64,000 nt of DNA, taken from Blepharisma stoltei (lineage: Eukaryota; Ciliophora; Heterotrichea; Heterotrichida; Blepharismidae). Position 1 is the first letter of the stretch. Each line of letters begins with the position of its first letter. Below are positions 42,031-53,462 of this stretch, in pieces. The position numbers were made by a program, and so were the translations under genes. The DNA is taken from the NCBI GenBank assembly GCA_914767885.1, contig CAJZBQ010000053.1, forward strand, positions 1,524,501-1,588,500. The letters run 5' to 3'. The notes under the pieces were generated by a model. The model saw nothing but the letters and a program-made list of their open reading frames with translations. It made no database searches and was not told where the DNA came from.

Positions 42031-45000
42031 ATGAAGCAGCATACTGAATTAGTCAGAACTTCTTCTTCAAATATGCTATTTTTTATGTTTTCTTTGTTTT
42101 TTACCTGAATACAGCAGAGCTTTAGTATAGAAATTACTGTCATATTTGACACCAGGATAAAAAGGGCTGAAACTTGGAATGAGACATCTTTTCTCGATCA
42201 ACTTCAAGCTGAAAATTCAGCCGTTGAGTGGCATATCTGTCAATGAATAGTTGCAGCTAGTTGCATAGAGAATTACCCAAGCTCATTAATAGTATTAGAT
42301 CTATCAGATGATATTGAAATTCAATTTTCTGTCTCCGAAATTTGCGCACGCAATAACCTAGTTCATTTAGTTTGAGAAAATAATCTCAGCTACAGCAATG
42401 ACTGAACCTTCTCAATTGCTCCTCCATATAGTGCTCAATTGAAGGCATTTTTTGCCGTTTTACAATATTTTAATTGGACTCAAGGCGTTCTAATAATTGA
42501 TGATATTTCACAAGGCACGCAAGATCAATTTAGGGAATATTCAAGTGATATAAAGACTTTAATTGTGGAGTCACATACAAATATAAATGACTTGGTTAAC
42601 AGAATTGTAGTCCCTATGGGCTCAACTCTGTATTATATTTCTATACGTTTTACTGATACAAAAGATCTTCAAGAAGCATTAATTACAGCAAAACTCTTAA
42701 CCACTGGAAATGGGATTTTACTTGCACAGAGAAGTGGCTATGAGTGCGAAATTGAAGGATCATTAATCATCTCTGAGCTAGGCTATGAAAATATCAGCTC
42801 AGAAGTAAATTATATGAAAAAATCAATAGAAAATGCTATTAATTTTATTTTAAATAGCACAACAGGAAATGATGCTGATGAAATTATTACAATGCTAAAT
42901 TTGAAATGAAATCAGCAAACTAGTTTTTCGTTAATAAATATACCACTAATACTAATTATTTAGAATTTTAACGTGTGTTCTGTTAAGCAGGATAATTAAG
43001 GCATGCATGGGCCCACCTTTTTAGTTCCCTAATTGTTGACTTCAGTAGAAATTTTGTCTAGCAAGCATACTAAAAAGGGCCAGGAATCCTTCATAGGCCA
43101 TGTCTGGTCTGCCCGGACCTAACTCCAGTGAACTCTTCGGCTAAGAGTCACCCTCCTTGGCTGTGTCAGGCAGTAAAAGCCATATGCCTCCTAATTACCC
43201 TATGCGGTCATTCCATATTGGCATTGCGGATATAGGTCCATGTGGAAAACTTAACCCATCATAAATATCGTGGAGGATGAAGGGTTGTCAGAAACAACCA
43301 CTTCGTTAAGTAGCCATTTTATCACTATTATCGTTAATAAATATACAGAATAAAAATAGAACAGTAGTTGGGCATATTATCAATGGAAATCTTGAATTTT
43401 TTGAAAAATTAACATTTATAGGAAACTCAAGTGAAATTCCTAAATCTACAAGAAAGGCATTAAAATGAAGCATTGAAGCTGGAGGAACCAACCCAGGCTC
43501 ACTTTCAACAACAGTGAGTGTTATCGGAGGTAGAGGCTCAGCTATAGCTCAGGACGAAATAAATAATAAAGGTTCGCAGCTTCTATCAAATTTTCAGCTT
43601 CAATCTTTCAATTTTGACTGTGGGGCAACATTTTACGATCAAGCATTTGCAACAGCATGCTACAAAAACGACATAGACAAATTTGGTTTGGCTCATATTT
43701 CTCCGCTTGGGTCAGCTATGGCATATTATTCTATGCTCACTTTTAAAAAACTGAATTTAACTTTCCCCAACGTTGGCTGTACAAATGCAGATGCTTCTTT
43801 AAATAACACTAAAATTTTTCCTTGGTATGCAAGGGTTCAAATATCTAGCTCCTATGCGTTTTCTCTGGTTCCAATTCTTCTGAATGCACTTGGCTGAAAA
43901 GAAATCGGAATTTTATATCAAAATGATAGTTATGGACAATCAGGATATTATTATATTAAGCAGAGTATTGAAAAGCAAGATATACGCATAGTAAATTCTG
44001 AGGACTCAAGAGTAATTCCAGCTAATCTTAACAGGACTTCTGTTAAAGATTATAAGCGCATAATACAAAGAATTATAGACTCTGAAGCCAGGCTTCTTGT
44101 GTATTTATTGCAATTTCCTTTATGCAATTATGTGATGGAAGAGCTATATGATTTGGGGATGAGAAAAGGAGATATCATTATTTTTACTTTGGTTACTGAT
44201 CTATTACCGCTTTATAGCTATAATGACACTTTTCTTTACAAGAGATTAGAAATAGGTACTCCGATGTTTACTATTGTGGGTCAAAATTGGGCTGGAGATT
44301 TAGGAAAAAATGTTTTATCGAAATATACAGAAACCTATAAAAGTTCTCCAAATTCATTTACATGCTTTTATTATGATGGTCTCTATTTAATTGCTCATGC
44401 TTTGGATTATATGATAAATCGAGGATTAGATTATTATGATCCTACTAAATTGATGGCCGCTATAAGGAATCAACAGTTTATCGGTTGCACTGGGAGGGTT
44501 TCTATTGAGAAAGGAAGTAATGACAGAATAATGGACACTATTGATATACAAGGAAATTGGCTATATGACAATGGCACACTAATTGTATATAAAATCGGAG
44601 ATTTTCGACCATTTAGTTTAAAAATCATAAGTATAGAGCATCCTATATTTTATCCTGACGGCACTACAAATAAACCAACTGATCTTAGAAATGCTAATCA
44701 AAAATGCCCATTCAAAGATAGGCTTATAAAAACATTTAAGCCATCCATATTTGAAATAACTGCTTTAATGATTTAAGAGGTATTATTATTATTGAATTAG
44801 AATCTAGTCTAGATTGTTTTAAATATAACAGCGCTTTCCAATCTCTAACAGTATACAAGTGGACGGCTTCTTTTATTTGGTATATGTTTTGCTGTAGCTT
44901 TAGAATCAATCATAATAACAGTTGTGATATGAAAAAAGTGGTGGGATGTGCCTATTGAGCCACTAACTCAAAGAGAAGAAATTTCTTTCCAAGATCTGAT

Positions 45001-46494
45001 TGTTGGCTTTACAATTTGCATTGAGTTCTTTCAATTTTCAGCTATGGGTCCTGATTTTTCGCCTATAAGCGTTTTACTGTCTGATCTTAGCAATTCATTT
45101 TCTCTAGATCTTGATGATGTTTTAAAAATGGAAAGCGGAGTATTTTGGATCATTGTTGATGCTGTATTTGGAGGAATTGCATTATGGCTTCTTCTATGCA
45201 TAGTTGTGCTGACACGTTTGGATGAAAGGTTTCCTTCTTTTTCTCCATTCAGATTTCTGGATTGGGTTGCTGACTATTTAATGCCTATACTTGGGAATTT
45301 ATGCTTTATTCCATTTGTATCAATCTGTTTAGATATGCTTCTTATAATAAATTAACACTTTTTTATTTACCAGACAATATATTTAATATTTAAATTTTCT
45401 CACTCCCCACCCCTCCGTGAGTGAACAAAACCATTAGAAAAATCGCTATTTTTTGCCCAAAAAACCCACCCTCCGTGAGTGAACAAAAAATTTTTTTAAT
45501 AGAAAAATTTTTTATGGAAAATAATTTTGATATATAAATGATAATTAGTATAATGAAATCTAGAGCTAATTCTGTTTAATTTTAAACGAATTGCCTTTTA
45601 AAACATAAATTTTATAAATTAAATTAATATTTACTTTCCAATTTTTGCGAATTAGGATTTTTTTAAATTTCGAAAATAAATAATTTTTATAAAATTTTTA
45701 TATATAAATTTTTTAAAAAAAAAAAAATTAACCCCCCTCCGTGAGTGAACAAAGTTTTTTTGTTCACTCACGGAGGGGGGGGGGGAGTCAGTATTAATCA
45801 AGCATTTATATAATTTTTATATATTTTTGTATGTGATCAATCAATTGGAGACAGTTTTACAGACAGCTTTTTATCAAAAGACTGCACTTATTTTTGTTGA
45901 AAAGATGAGCATTTAGTATATGCGATTTTATCATTTTTTGCACTTCTTGCTTACGAACCGTTTGCAGTATTTTGCAGACCTCTCTGGCAAGAATTGCAGC
46001 TTTTTCTTCATGTTAAAACAGTGCCTCTTTACTTAATGGTAAAATCTATATTTCAAATTGCACTAATTGTGCTTAATAAAACAGTCAAAAGAGCAACAGG
46101 CTTAGGACACGGAGTTATTTTTATCGTTTTGATGGTAATTTATGTGGTTTTTATTTTCAGATTCAAACCATATAACTATCCAAGATTTAGTTGGTGGCAG
46201 GCATTAAGTTTAATTGGAGTGATTTGGATAGCATTTCTTTCTACAGTAATTTTAGGAGCAGGAGGAGACTCTAATATATACCTTATCCTTTTATTTGCTG
46301 GATGGGTGATTTTAATCTTATTTGGGTTTTATGTACAGACTAAAAAATATCCGAGCATGCTTTATAGGAAAAAAGCAGGAGATACAAGTACTTTGTTTAA
46401 ATTTGCTTTTACTTTTGGAAAAGTTGCCAGAAGCTCATTAGCAAAAATAATTCCTTCAAGTGAAAGCAAAAGTAACAGGCTAGCTAACGAGTAG
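42031..46494 (+). CDS. Large membrane receptor: ligand-binding (periplasmic-binding-like) ectodomain plus polytopic C-terminus, three IESs
   Basis: From ATG 42031 the product has a signal anchor (MLFFMFSLFFTW), a duplicated or long ANF/periplasmic-type ectodomain (VIGGRGSAIAQDEINNKG, GILYQNDSYGQSGYYYIKQ, FTCFYYDGLYLIAHAL) of about 800 residues, and then about seven hydrophobic segments, the first being LLLFGICFAVALESIIITV. UGA encodes many Trp. Three elements must be removed: a SINE at 42928-43330, a 78-bp IES at 44774-44851 and a 467-bp IES at 45353-45819. After that the frame is continuous to RLANE at 46494. The KPYNYPRFSWWQ block near the end is reminiscent of other large ciliate membrane proteins. 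It resembles a class C receptor in layout, but the TM part is not a recognisable GPCR. Confidence 0.78.
42928..43330 (+). mobile_element. SINE-like retroposon in receptor exon, 16-bp perfect duplication
   Basis: TCGTTAATAAATATAC at 42928-42943 and 43331-43346. The GC-rich body contains GGTCTGCCCGGACCTAACTCC and AGGCAGTAAAAGCC; its end reads TAGCCATTTTATCACTATTA. TA dinucleotides inside the duplication allow frame-restoring excision (joins SLINI to QNKNRTVVG). Confidence 0.82.
44774..44851. mobile_element. 78-bp TA-flanked IES
   Basis: TA at 44774-44775 and 44852-44853; removing 78 bp joins ALMI to YTSGRLLLFG and deletes an in-frame TAA. No obvious terminal inverted repeat, typical of short non-repetitive IESs. 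Confidence 0.8.
45353..45819. mobile_element. 467-bp TA-flanked IES containing a family-A MITE
   Basis: Outer TA at 45353-45354 and 45820-45821: excision joins DMLLIIN to YIFVCDQSIGD in frame. A complete family-A MITE (45400-45787) with TCA flanks sits inside. Removing only the MITE leaves stops in every frame, so the outer element is the functional excision unit and the MITE is nested. Confidence 0.75.
45400..45787. mobile_element. Family-A MITE, TCA-flanked, nested
   Basis: Starts CTCCCCACCCCTCCGTGAGTG and ends GAGTG-type complement plus GGGGGGGGGAG; TCA at 45400-45402 and 45788-45790. The 388-bp interior is highly similar to the 392-bp copies at 51.6 and 59.0 kb. Confidence 0.85.
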
Positions 46495-46736
46495 CTATAT
46501 TTATCCGTAATTTTAACTACATTTGATTTTCGAATAAAAAATAACCATAATTATAAATAAAAATAAAAAATAGGAATACCATCAATTGAATTTTTTATAT
46601 CTAAGAGCTACTGTGTGCATTAAGTATTAATTACATGATTTTGCTATTAAAACTTAAATATTCCTTGATTTCTAAGAGTAAATTAAAATTCTTAGATTAA
46701 TAGTAAATTTATTAATTAAAAGGGGGACTTTAAATA

Positions 46737-47225
46737 ATGATAAAAAAGTTACTAGGTGAAGATCTTGCCCAAGAATTCGCATTCTTAGATTCAGAAATCA
46801 CAGCAGATAGCAGGTTAGAAAGAAATATTGAGCCACCTCTCAAGCGTAAAAGAAAGATCACATCTCCTCAAGGCCGGCATGGGATAGTGGAAGATATCTC
46901 TTCGGAATGATGCAAGCCAAATGACCCTATTATCGAAAAACCCAAAATAACAGCAATGAAGCAAGCAAAGATAGCAAAAGAAGAAATTAAGCATATTATT
47001 CAAGAAAGGGAAAATTTATCAAAGACTGATACAGCACCTCTTGAACAAAATAATCCAAGTGGTAAGTGAAATGGTCAAATAATAAAAGTTGGAGTTCCTC
47101 AAGAACTTTTAGATGCATTCCCATGGCTAGATTCCCCTAGAGAATTTGTAGAGGGCGCGGAAGAGAATGACTCTACAGAAAAACAATATGGTTTTCTAGA
47201 AAAATTTTTTATCTTCGAAGGCTAG
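46737..47225 (+). CDS. Small unknown protein (162 residues)
   Basis: ATG 46737 (MIKKLLGEDLAQEF) to TAG 47225, two UGA as Trp. A basic patch PLKRKRKI could be a nuclear localisation signal. The C-terminal AFPWLDSPREF and YGFLEKFFIF are hydrophobic motifs. No family recognised. A simple cytoplasmic or nuclear protein is the most that can be said. Confidence 0.6.
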
Positions 47226-47866
47226 TCAAAATTAATTAATTATTTTTATAGTAAAATATATTTTTTTTAAAAATTAAGAAGAATGGTTGTAAAATAAGGG
47301 AGTATTCATAGAAAATATTATAAACACTTACATCTCTCGCTGAGTGCGCAGAGTATTGAAAAAGATCCTAATTTTAGAAAATTTAAATACCTAAATAGAC
47401 TGAGCAAAAACTTGCTAAGTCGAGTTATCTTTGTTAAAATATAATCAATGATTATTAAAATAAAAACTCTAGTCAATCCATTAAATTTTTACGAACAAAA
47501 ATTTTTATTATATAATTATATGCAAAGTTTAAAAGCAAATTTGCTCAGGGGGCTAGTAAATGAATAGATGGGTTTATTAAGATAATATTGAAGTTTCAGG
47601 ATCTGAAATATTTTTATTATTAATTTCTAGATTTCAAAAAAATTTATACAATTCAATAACTTAATTGCTAATGATCTAGCTAAATATGATTAGATTAAAA
47701 TTTAGAAAAATAGTTGGGCTTATAAAGCTGAACGATAAAAAAAATAGCTTGGCAAATAAGGATTAGTTCTCAAGAATAAGAGCAATAATAAGAACAAGAA
47801 CATAGAGTTAGTAATTGCTCTGCCTAAATTTACTTAAAATCGGTATCTTATTAGATGTTTTTATTT
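47226..47866. other. Intergenic, AT-rich
   Basis: Tail-to-tail region between the 46737-47225 gene and the E2 gene. Nothing recognised. Confidence 0.4.
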
Positions 47867-48665
47867 TTAAGGATGTTTAAATTCTTCACTCTCTTGTGGT
47901 TCCTTGACACTATGATCAACATCAGCTTCCATACCAGCTCTGACTGCAGGCTTTGGCATTCCAGTTAATACTTCAAATGACTTGCTGGCATGCAGCTCGA
48001 CATGCTCTCTACATTTTGCTAACTCCCTCCAACCTTAAATTAACACAAAATTTATAGGAGGTAAAATTAAAATTTATTCTAAATTATCCCCAAAATCGAA
48101 ATTTTACCATATTTTGTTTCAATTTAAAGAGGAGTAAATACAATTCATAATTATCATTATATTCAGCTGCAATATAAGCATCTAGAGGATCCATTGGTTC
48201 TGGAGTCATCAGAAGCCCATAAACACAATCCATTATATGTCTTATAGTAACTGCTGGCGAGTAAAACTGATCCAGAATAGAATGGCAAATTCTTCCAGTT
48301 GAATTTATATTGCAGTGATATATTGGTGTAACAAACCTCATTGTCGGAGGCTTAAAGGGATAATCTTGAGGGAATCTTATATATGCTTGAAATAGGCCAC
48401 CTTCAAATGGAGTTTGAGTTGGCCCTTCAATATATAAATTTCAGAACATGATGTCGCTTTCAGTTGGCAGCACAATAATATTTTCATGAGGGTTCGTAGA
48501 AATATTTTCCAGCTCTTTCATTATTCGCTTAATGCATGACGCAGATCCTTTTCCTTCTAAAACAGGAGGAGATATACTATTGTTTGTTTGAAGTTTTTCA
48601 CTTACATTTCTATTTTTTTTTAAAATAAAATTTAAAATTTTATATGGTATACGGAATTTGGCCAT
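47867..48665 (-). CDS. Ubiquitin-conjugating enzyme (E2) with atypical HCN motif and one IES
   Basis: Starts MAKFRIPYK; the UBC fold begins at CIKRIMKELENI and includes NLYIEGPTQTPFEGGLF and YPFKPPTMRFVTPIYH. The usual HPN tripeptide is HCN and the active-site Cys lies in GRICHSILDQ; SPAVTIRHIMDCVYGLL and PMDPLDAYIAAEY are conserved. A 115-bp IES (48020-48134) interrupts before YLAKCREHVELHA, the C-terminal helix. Total about 227 residues including a C-terminal tail ending EEFKHP. The start lies only 34 bp from the stop of the VWA gene upstream. Confidence 0.85.
48020..48134. mobile_element. Short family-B IES, TAA-flanked
   Basis: Termini CTCCCTCCAACCTTAAATTAAC and TTTCAATTTAAAGAGGAG, TAA at 48020-48022 and 48135-48137. 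Excision joins DNYELY to LAKCREHVE of the E2. At 115 bp it is a strongly shortened relative of the family-B elements. Confidence 0.8.
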
Positions 48666-48698
48666 GCATAAAAAATTCCTTTCATGCTATATCCATTT

Positions 48699-51600
48699 TT
48701 ACATTATTAAGATAATTATAGAACAATATAATTGTTTCTCGTAATTATTATAATGAGCTATAGCCACTTTCAAGGCTTCCTCAGCACTTATTACTGATTT
48801 AGAAATCTCAACTGGAGCTGCCATTGCTGGCTGTTGATCAGAGAATTCTTTTTTTCTTAACGATTCAAGATCTTGGTCTGTATTAACAACTGCCTTCTCT
48901 ATTGATTTTCTATTTCTCACTGACAGCAAAGTTTCACTTTCAAATAACTTTATCCCTTCTTGCAAATCAGTAGGTAAAAATACATATCCGCCAGATGCAT
49001 ATGAAATGGCTTTCAAATTTTGTGAAAGGTCTCCAACAACTACGCTGTCCATAACGATATTATTTGAAATCAGCAGCTTGCCTACTTCTAACTCCCCCTC
49101 TAAATTGGTACAAAAAATCCTGTTCCAATTTAAAGGGGGTTAATTTTTTTTTTATATATATTAAATTTAAAAAATTATAAATTGAGCACGATACTTTGAA
49201 TTTTAATTTATTTTATAAAGATAATTTTTAAAAAAAATTAAACGATTCAGTTGAAAATGTTTAAATAGCATTCTACAAGCACTTTTCCCATTAAATTAGT
49301 TCAAAACTAATTTTATAAAAAATGAGTATAAAAAATATTTTTAAATTTTTAAAAAAAATATAAATTGAGTAAAGATTAAATTCTAATTTATTTATATGAA
49401 GAATAATTAAATCAAATAATCAATAGATTTTGAAAACTGTTTAAGCAGTATTATAAAATTTAATATAAATGTTTTTTTTTAAATTTAAAAAATATAAAAT
49501 TGATCATTATAGAGAAACTTCCTGTCAGTATCCGAAGATCATTATTCCCTTCCATAACGCTCCACATATCCGCTTTGCAGACAATCGTAATATGGCCTTT
49601 AAACCTTGTTTCTACCAGATATAGGCTTGCACATGCTTCCTGGCAGTCTGAAAGATTAGATCACCGCGGAGTATGCCAACGAGTTTTGGCTTTTAGAAAA
49701 TTCGGAAAGCAATTTTCTGGTCAGCCAAGATGAAAAATTCGTTGTCTAGGACGCAACGCCTTGCATCACGCTGGGAACGTTTCCAATTGACCAGGAGGAA
49801 TCTCACGGGAATTTCTTGGATGGCTCTTTCCAACTCCTCCATCTTCCTTCGAGTTAAAACCTTAACCTGGATGTGAGCTTGCGGTCCGCCACCCGGACAT
49901 TACGCTTCGCCAAATCAAGTAAAACCTGGCCGGATACACATGCCGAACGCTAAAACTCCTGTCCACAAAGTCCCTGGGTCTTCCCAGCTACAGGTGCTAG
50001 GAGGTTGGGTTGGCCAGCCACACCATTTTATGTATATGTGTGTTAAAGTACCCAAAAATTAAAAAAAATTTACCTATGTTTTGCTCATATTTAAAGAGAG
50101 GGAGTAAGTGATCATGCGCAGATGAAGTATCTTCGCCATCGCTCAAGCATAAAATTCTAAGCTGAGTGTCAGGATACTGCGTTTTAAAATTTACAAGCGA
50201 TTGAATTGCTTCAAAAATGGCATCCCATAGCTTCGTTCCACCTGCATGCTTAGACTGATGGGCAACTGCTGTAAAAGTTGAAATATTTTCAGTAAAAGAG
50301 CAAGCTTTTTCAAGCTTATTGTTAAACAGAATCAAAGACACAACATGATTGAGGTTATAACCCACAGTTCTATCTGCAAAAGATTCAAAAAATTGTTTAG
50401 TTGCGTCCAGTCTTGAATATTCGCCTTCAGGTCCAAATGGATACACCATAGAGCCACTTTTATCAAAAATAACTACTATGGTTTCATCTGGTGCTCTAGT
50501 GATTTTTTCAACTGCGGGATCATTTTTGCTGATCCTTTCTATGATACTTGCCATATCGTCAATGTCATGCTTTGCTACTTCTCTTGTCAAAACATTCATA
50601 AGATTTACTGTATTCGGCTCTTTAGGTGATAAGCCTCGGTTTACAACAATTTCTTTATTCTTGTCTAGGGTGATGCAGTGCAGGAATTCAGTGGATTTGA
50701 GGAATAAAGCAGGGACAATTCTTGAGAGTTTATATTTAGTTTTGGCAGCCTGAAGCTTTTTTCATGGAAGGTCTTGTGGAAATGAAGCTCTTAAAATGCT
50801 TGGAAATGGAGTTCTATTATCGAAAGTCCCTGTCCAGAGGATCACTGATGATTTTCCATTATAAATAGCTCTTTTTACAGAATAAGCAAAGTCTTTGTTT
50901 ACTTTTACTTGCGATTTGTTGATTATTCCAACACCTTGAATTTCTGCACGTCTCAGGACTTTTTTCATGACTGCGTTTTCCTCATAATACGCATAAGTTC
51001 CGTCTACTTTTCTCAAGCAGACAGGATTTTTTATTTCAACATAAGAAATTGGACAGACTGTGTCATATTCTACAAAGGTTTCGTCTCTTGAAAATTCTTC
51101 AGATGGTTTACACGCTAGATCACATAATAATCCAATTATTTCTAAACAATTTTCATATAGTTTATCCTCTGGAACTGTATCAACTAGATTTAGTTCTTTT
51201 ATGACAGAATTTAAAATGAATATGAATCCTTCTTCTAGAGCAATTGAGTCTAATAAGCTCATTGGCTTTCCAATACTAAGTTCATACATAGCATGCATTA
51301 GTGGTGTATTATTCTGAGAAGCCTGCCTCAAAATCCCTAAAAATGCTTCCTTAGTGGGTATTTCACTAGTTCCTATTATATTCGCAAAACAGTATAAAAA
51401 TGAATGGAATAGCTTGATTCCATCACTAGTCTGCTCAATTGTCCTTTTAATGATAGATTTATAAGCTCTCTCAGTGTAATCATATTTTTCTCTTCAATAA
51501 AAGATAACTTGGCCACTATTTATAGCATATGATGTCAATGTAAACGCATCATTAGTCAAGAAAATATCATTTGATTTAAATTTGACTTCAAAAGTTGGTG

Positions 51601-52521
51601 CTTTCGCTAACTCCCCCCCCCCCTCTCCGTGAGCGAACAAAACCATTAGAAAAATCGCCATTTTTTGACCAAAAACCCACCCTCCGTGAGTGAACAAAAA
51701 TTTTTTTAATAGAAAAAATTTTAATGGAAAAAAATTTTGATATATAAGTGATAATTAGTATAATGAAATCTAGAGCTAATTCTGTTTAATTTTAAACAAA
51801 TTGCGTTTTAAAACATAAATTTTGCAAATTAAATTAATATTTGCTTCCCAATTTTTGCAAATTAGGATTTTTTTAAATTTCGAAAAAAAATATTTTTTAT
51901 AAAATTTATATATAAATTTTTTTTTTAAAAAAAAAAAATTAACCCCCCTCCGTGAGCGAACAAAATTTTTTTGTTCGCTCACGGAGGGGGGGGGGGGAGT
52001 AAGGAAAATAATTTTTGTTTAAGTTCTTGGATTGTGGTCGTTGCCAAATCTACTTTTACAGAGAAATTTTTGGTTGGATCTGCATTTGACTGCAAAATTA
52101 TGGTATCGTTGCCTTCATTAGGATCTTTGGCTTGAAGTGATTTCACATCAAAATTAGGAACAATTAGTACACAAAGCTTGGAAGGTTGCGAAATTAACTC
52201 ATTGCATTTAATAAATGGCATCTGAGACATACTTCCAGATAGAGGGCATCCGTCTTCGCTATAAAATGCGCAAATCCAGTCCTCTGGGTTTTTATTTTTT
52301 GATTGCAAAACTAAATTTGATAAATCTTCTAAAGTGATATCTAAACCTGGAATTCTTAAGTTATGAAATTCTTCAGGACTGATACTATTTAAGTAACGAT
52401 ATTGAATAAGCAAGGCTTCTTCAGATTTTTCATGAGGTTGAGATAATGGCGAAAGGGTACTTGCTATAGTTTCGTTAGAAGTTTTGACTTTTGACTCTTC
52501 TGATCTATTCGGATGAGGCAA
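48699..52521 (-). CDS. U-box-like plus von Willebrand A domain protein, two IESs
   Basis: After removal of the IESs at 51608-51999 and 49089-50104 a single frame with UGA as Trp gives about 800 residues. N-terminal ubiquitin-like/PB1-like stretch (LRIPGLDITLEDLSNLVL), a helical region, then a U-box-like VEYDTVCPISYVEIKNPVC, and a VWA domain with the MIDAS DKSGSM, GGTKLWDAI and LCLSDGEDT. The C-terminus is SLRKKEFSDQQPAMAA... The start is unclear: 52521 is TTG, and the only nearby ATG (52535) needs a 32-nt intron to reach this frame. The E2 gene lies 34 bp downstream on the same strand. A VWA protein next to an E2 suggests a joint ubiquitin pathway, as inference. Confidence 0.78.
49089..50104. 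mobile_element. Long family-B IES in the VWA domain, TAA-flanked
   Basis: Starts CTCCCCCTCTAAATTGGTAC and ends TATTTAAAGAGAGGGAG, TAA at 49089-49091 and 50105-50107. Excision joins SSAHDH-L to EVGKLLISNN. At 1016 bp it is the longest IES here, because it carries a GC-rich SINE-like body at about 49505-50035 and further internal family-B copies (GTTCCAATTTAAAGGGGG near 49122). Confidence 0.82.
49505..50035 (+). mobile_element. GC-rich SINE-like body inside the long IES
   Basis: Continuous GC-rich stretch with CACGCTGGGAACGTTTCC and CGGTCCGCCACCCGG, ending CACACCATTTTATGTATATG like the other inserts. No clear target-site duplication was found on the left side, so its left limit is approximate. 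Confidence 0.5.
51608..51999. mobile_element. Family-A MITE (392 bp), TAA-flanked
   Basis: Ends CTCCCCCCCCCCTCTCCGTGAG and complementary GAGTG/CGG...GGGGAG; TAA at 51608-51610 and 52000-52002. Excision joins KQKLFSL to AKAPTFEVK. Almost identical to the element at 59001-59392 including length (392 bp), so both are recent. Confidence 0.9.
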
Positions 52522-52542
52522 GTTATTAAATTCATTAATTAA

Positions 52543-53462
52543 TTATGGTTCCTTGGTTGCAAATTCAGGTTTAAAATTGCTATCTTCATATTTATATTTT
52601 AGATCAGAATTATAGAACTCTCCTAAGGCTATCATCATACGAACGGCTCGGCTACTTTCGGGCTAACCGTATGGTTCTCATCCTTCGGGTTCAGAACGCA
52701 GAAGCTCTCTTCTTTTATTGTTGTAGTTAGCGCGTGAATTACAGTGCTGTTCGAGTGTGTGGATTGGAATTTGCACATCACTCTCAATCTTAGTAAAAGT
52801 TTATTCTGCTTCAGTTGCTTTATGTTTGCCCTCTGCAAGAGATCAGTCATGAATTTTCTACAGAGAAAATGTCCTTTTAAGAGGTAAAATCTGCCGCCAA
52901 GGGAGGCAGAGATAAATTAAAATAGAGCCATGCTTAATAAAAAGCTTGAGAAAGTGGTAAGAAAATGGACTACGATTAATGAATGCTTATGAAAAACTTT
53001 AGAAATTTGTTATATATAGTGGTTTGCCCGATGATGGCGCATTGAGCGCCATCATCTGGCAACCACTATATTTGTTTATTATAAAGAGTATTAAATTCAA
53101 GTTTAACACTAATTTCACTTTGACCGCTATCAAGTATTATGCTTTGCATAATTTAGCAAGCCTTTTCTACTTTTTCCTTCATTGAACTTGACATTAAATA
53201 AATTCTGCTGCCTGCAAAAATTTTATAGTGAAAAGTAAGTTTGAAAATTATATATAATAAATGATAGCAATTCATAATTCTCTTGGTTGGCGATTTTAAG
53301 CCAGCTATCACTTTGCTTGTATAGAAGAGTGAAGTTAATTTCTTGATGAGAAGAATATTGAGAAATTAATAAGTGCAATTCTTCAAGAGTGGATGGCGCC
53401 GCAATCGCCAACGGAGGTTTTCCAGGTATCTCTATAAGAAAATCAGTTGACTTACGTTCCAT
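52543..53462 (-). CDS. PB1-like small protein with one IES
   Basis: MERKSTDFLIEIPGKPP then a PB1-like fold (LEELHLLISQ, FTLLYKQSDSW, NQENYELLSFI). Removal of the TA-flanked IES at 52630-53252 continues the frame as ALGEFYNSDLKYKYEDS to EFATKEP and TAA at 52543. About 99 residues. Its end abuts the VWA gene, only 22 bp from the VWA reading frame start, so a fusion through an undetected splice cannot be ruled out; an in-frame TAA separates them. Confidence 0.55.
52630..53252. mobile_element. 623-bp TA-flanked IES with GC-rich body and a palindrome
   Basis: TA at 52630-52631 and 53253-53254; excision joins SFII to ALGEFYNS. Inside lie a GC-richer block (52632-52925, containing CTGCCGCCAAGGGAGGCAG) and the palindrome 53013-53072. 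The GC-rich block may be a further SINE, but no duplication was seen. Confidence 0.6.
53013..53072. repeat. Palindrome, 60 bp, GATGGCGC core
   Basis: ATATAGTGGTTTGCCCGATG is followed by GATGGCGCATTGAGCGCCATC and the complement of the first part. Perfect apart from a short loop and a few mismatches. Shares the GATGGCGC/GCGCCATC core with 53793-53850. Confidence 0.85.

Noticed and set aside
45355-45835. Removing only the family-A MITE from the receptor gene
   Set aside because: Leaves stops in all three frames; the larger TA-bounded excision is the only one that restores the frame.
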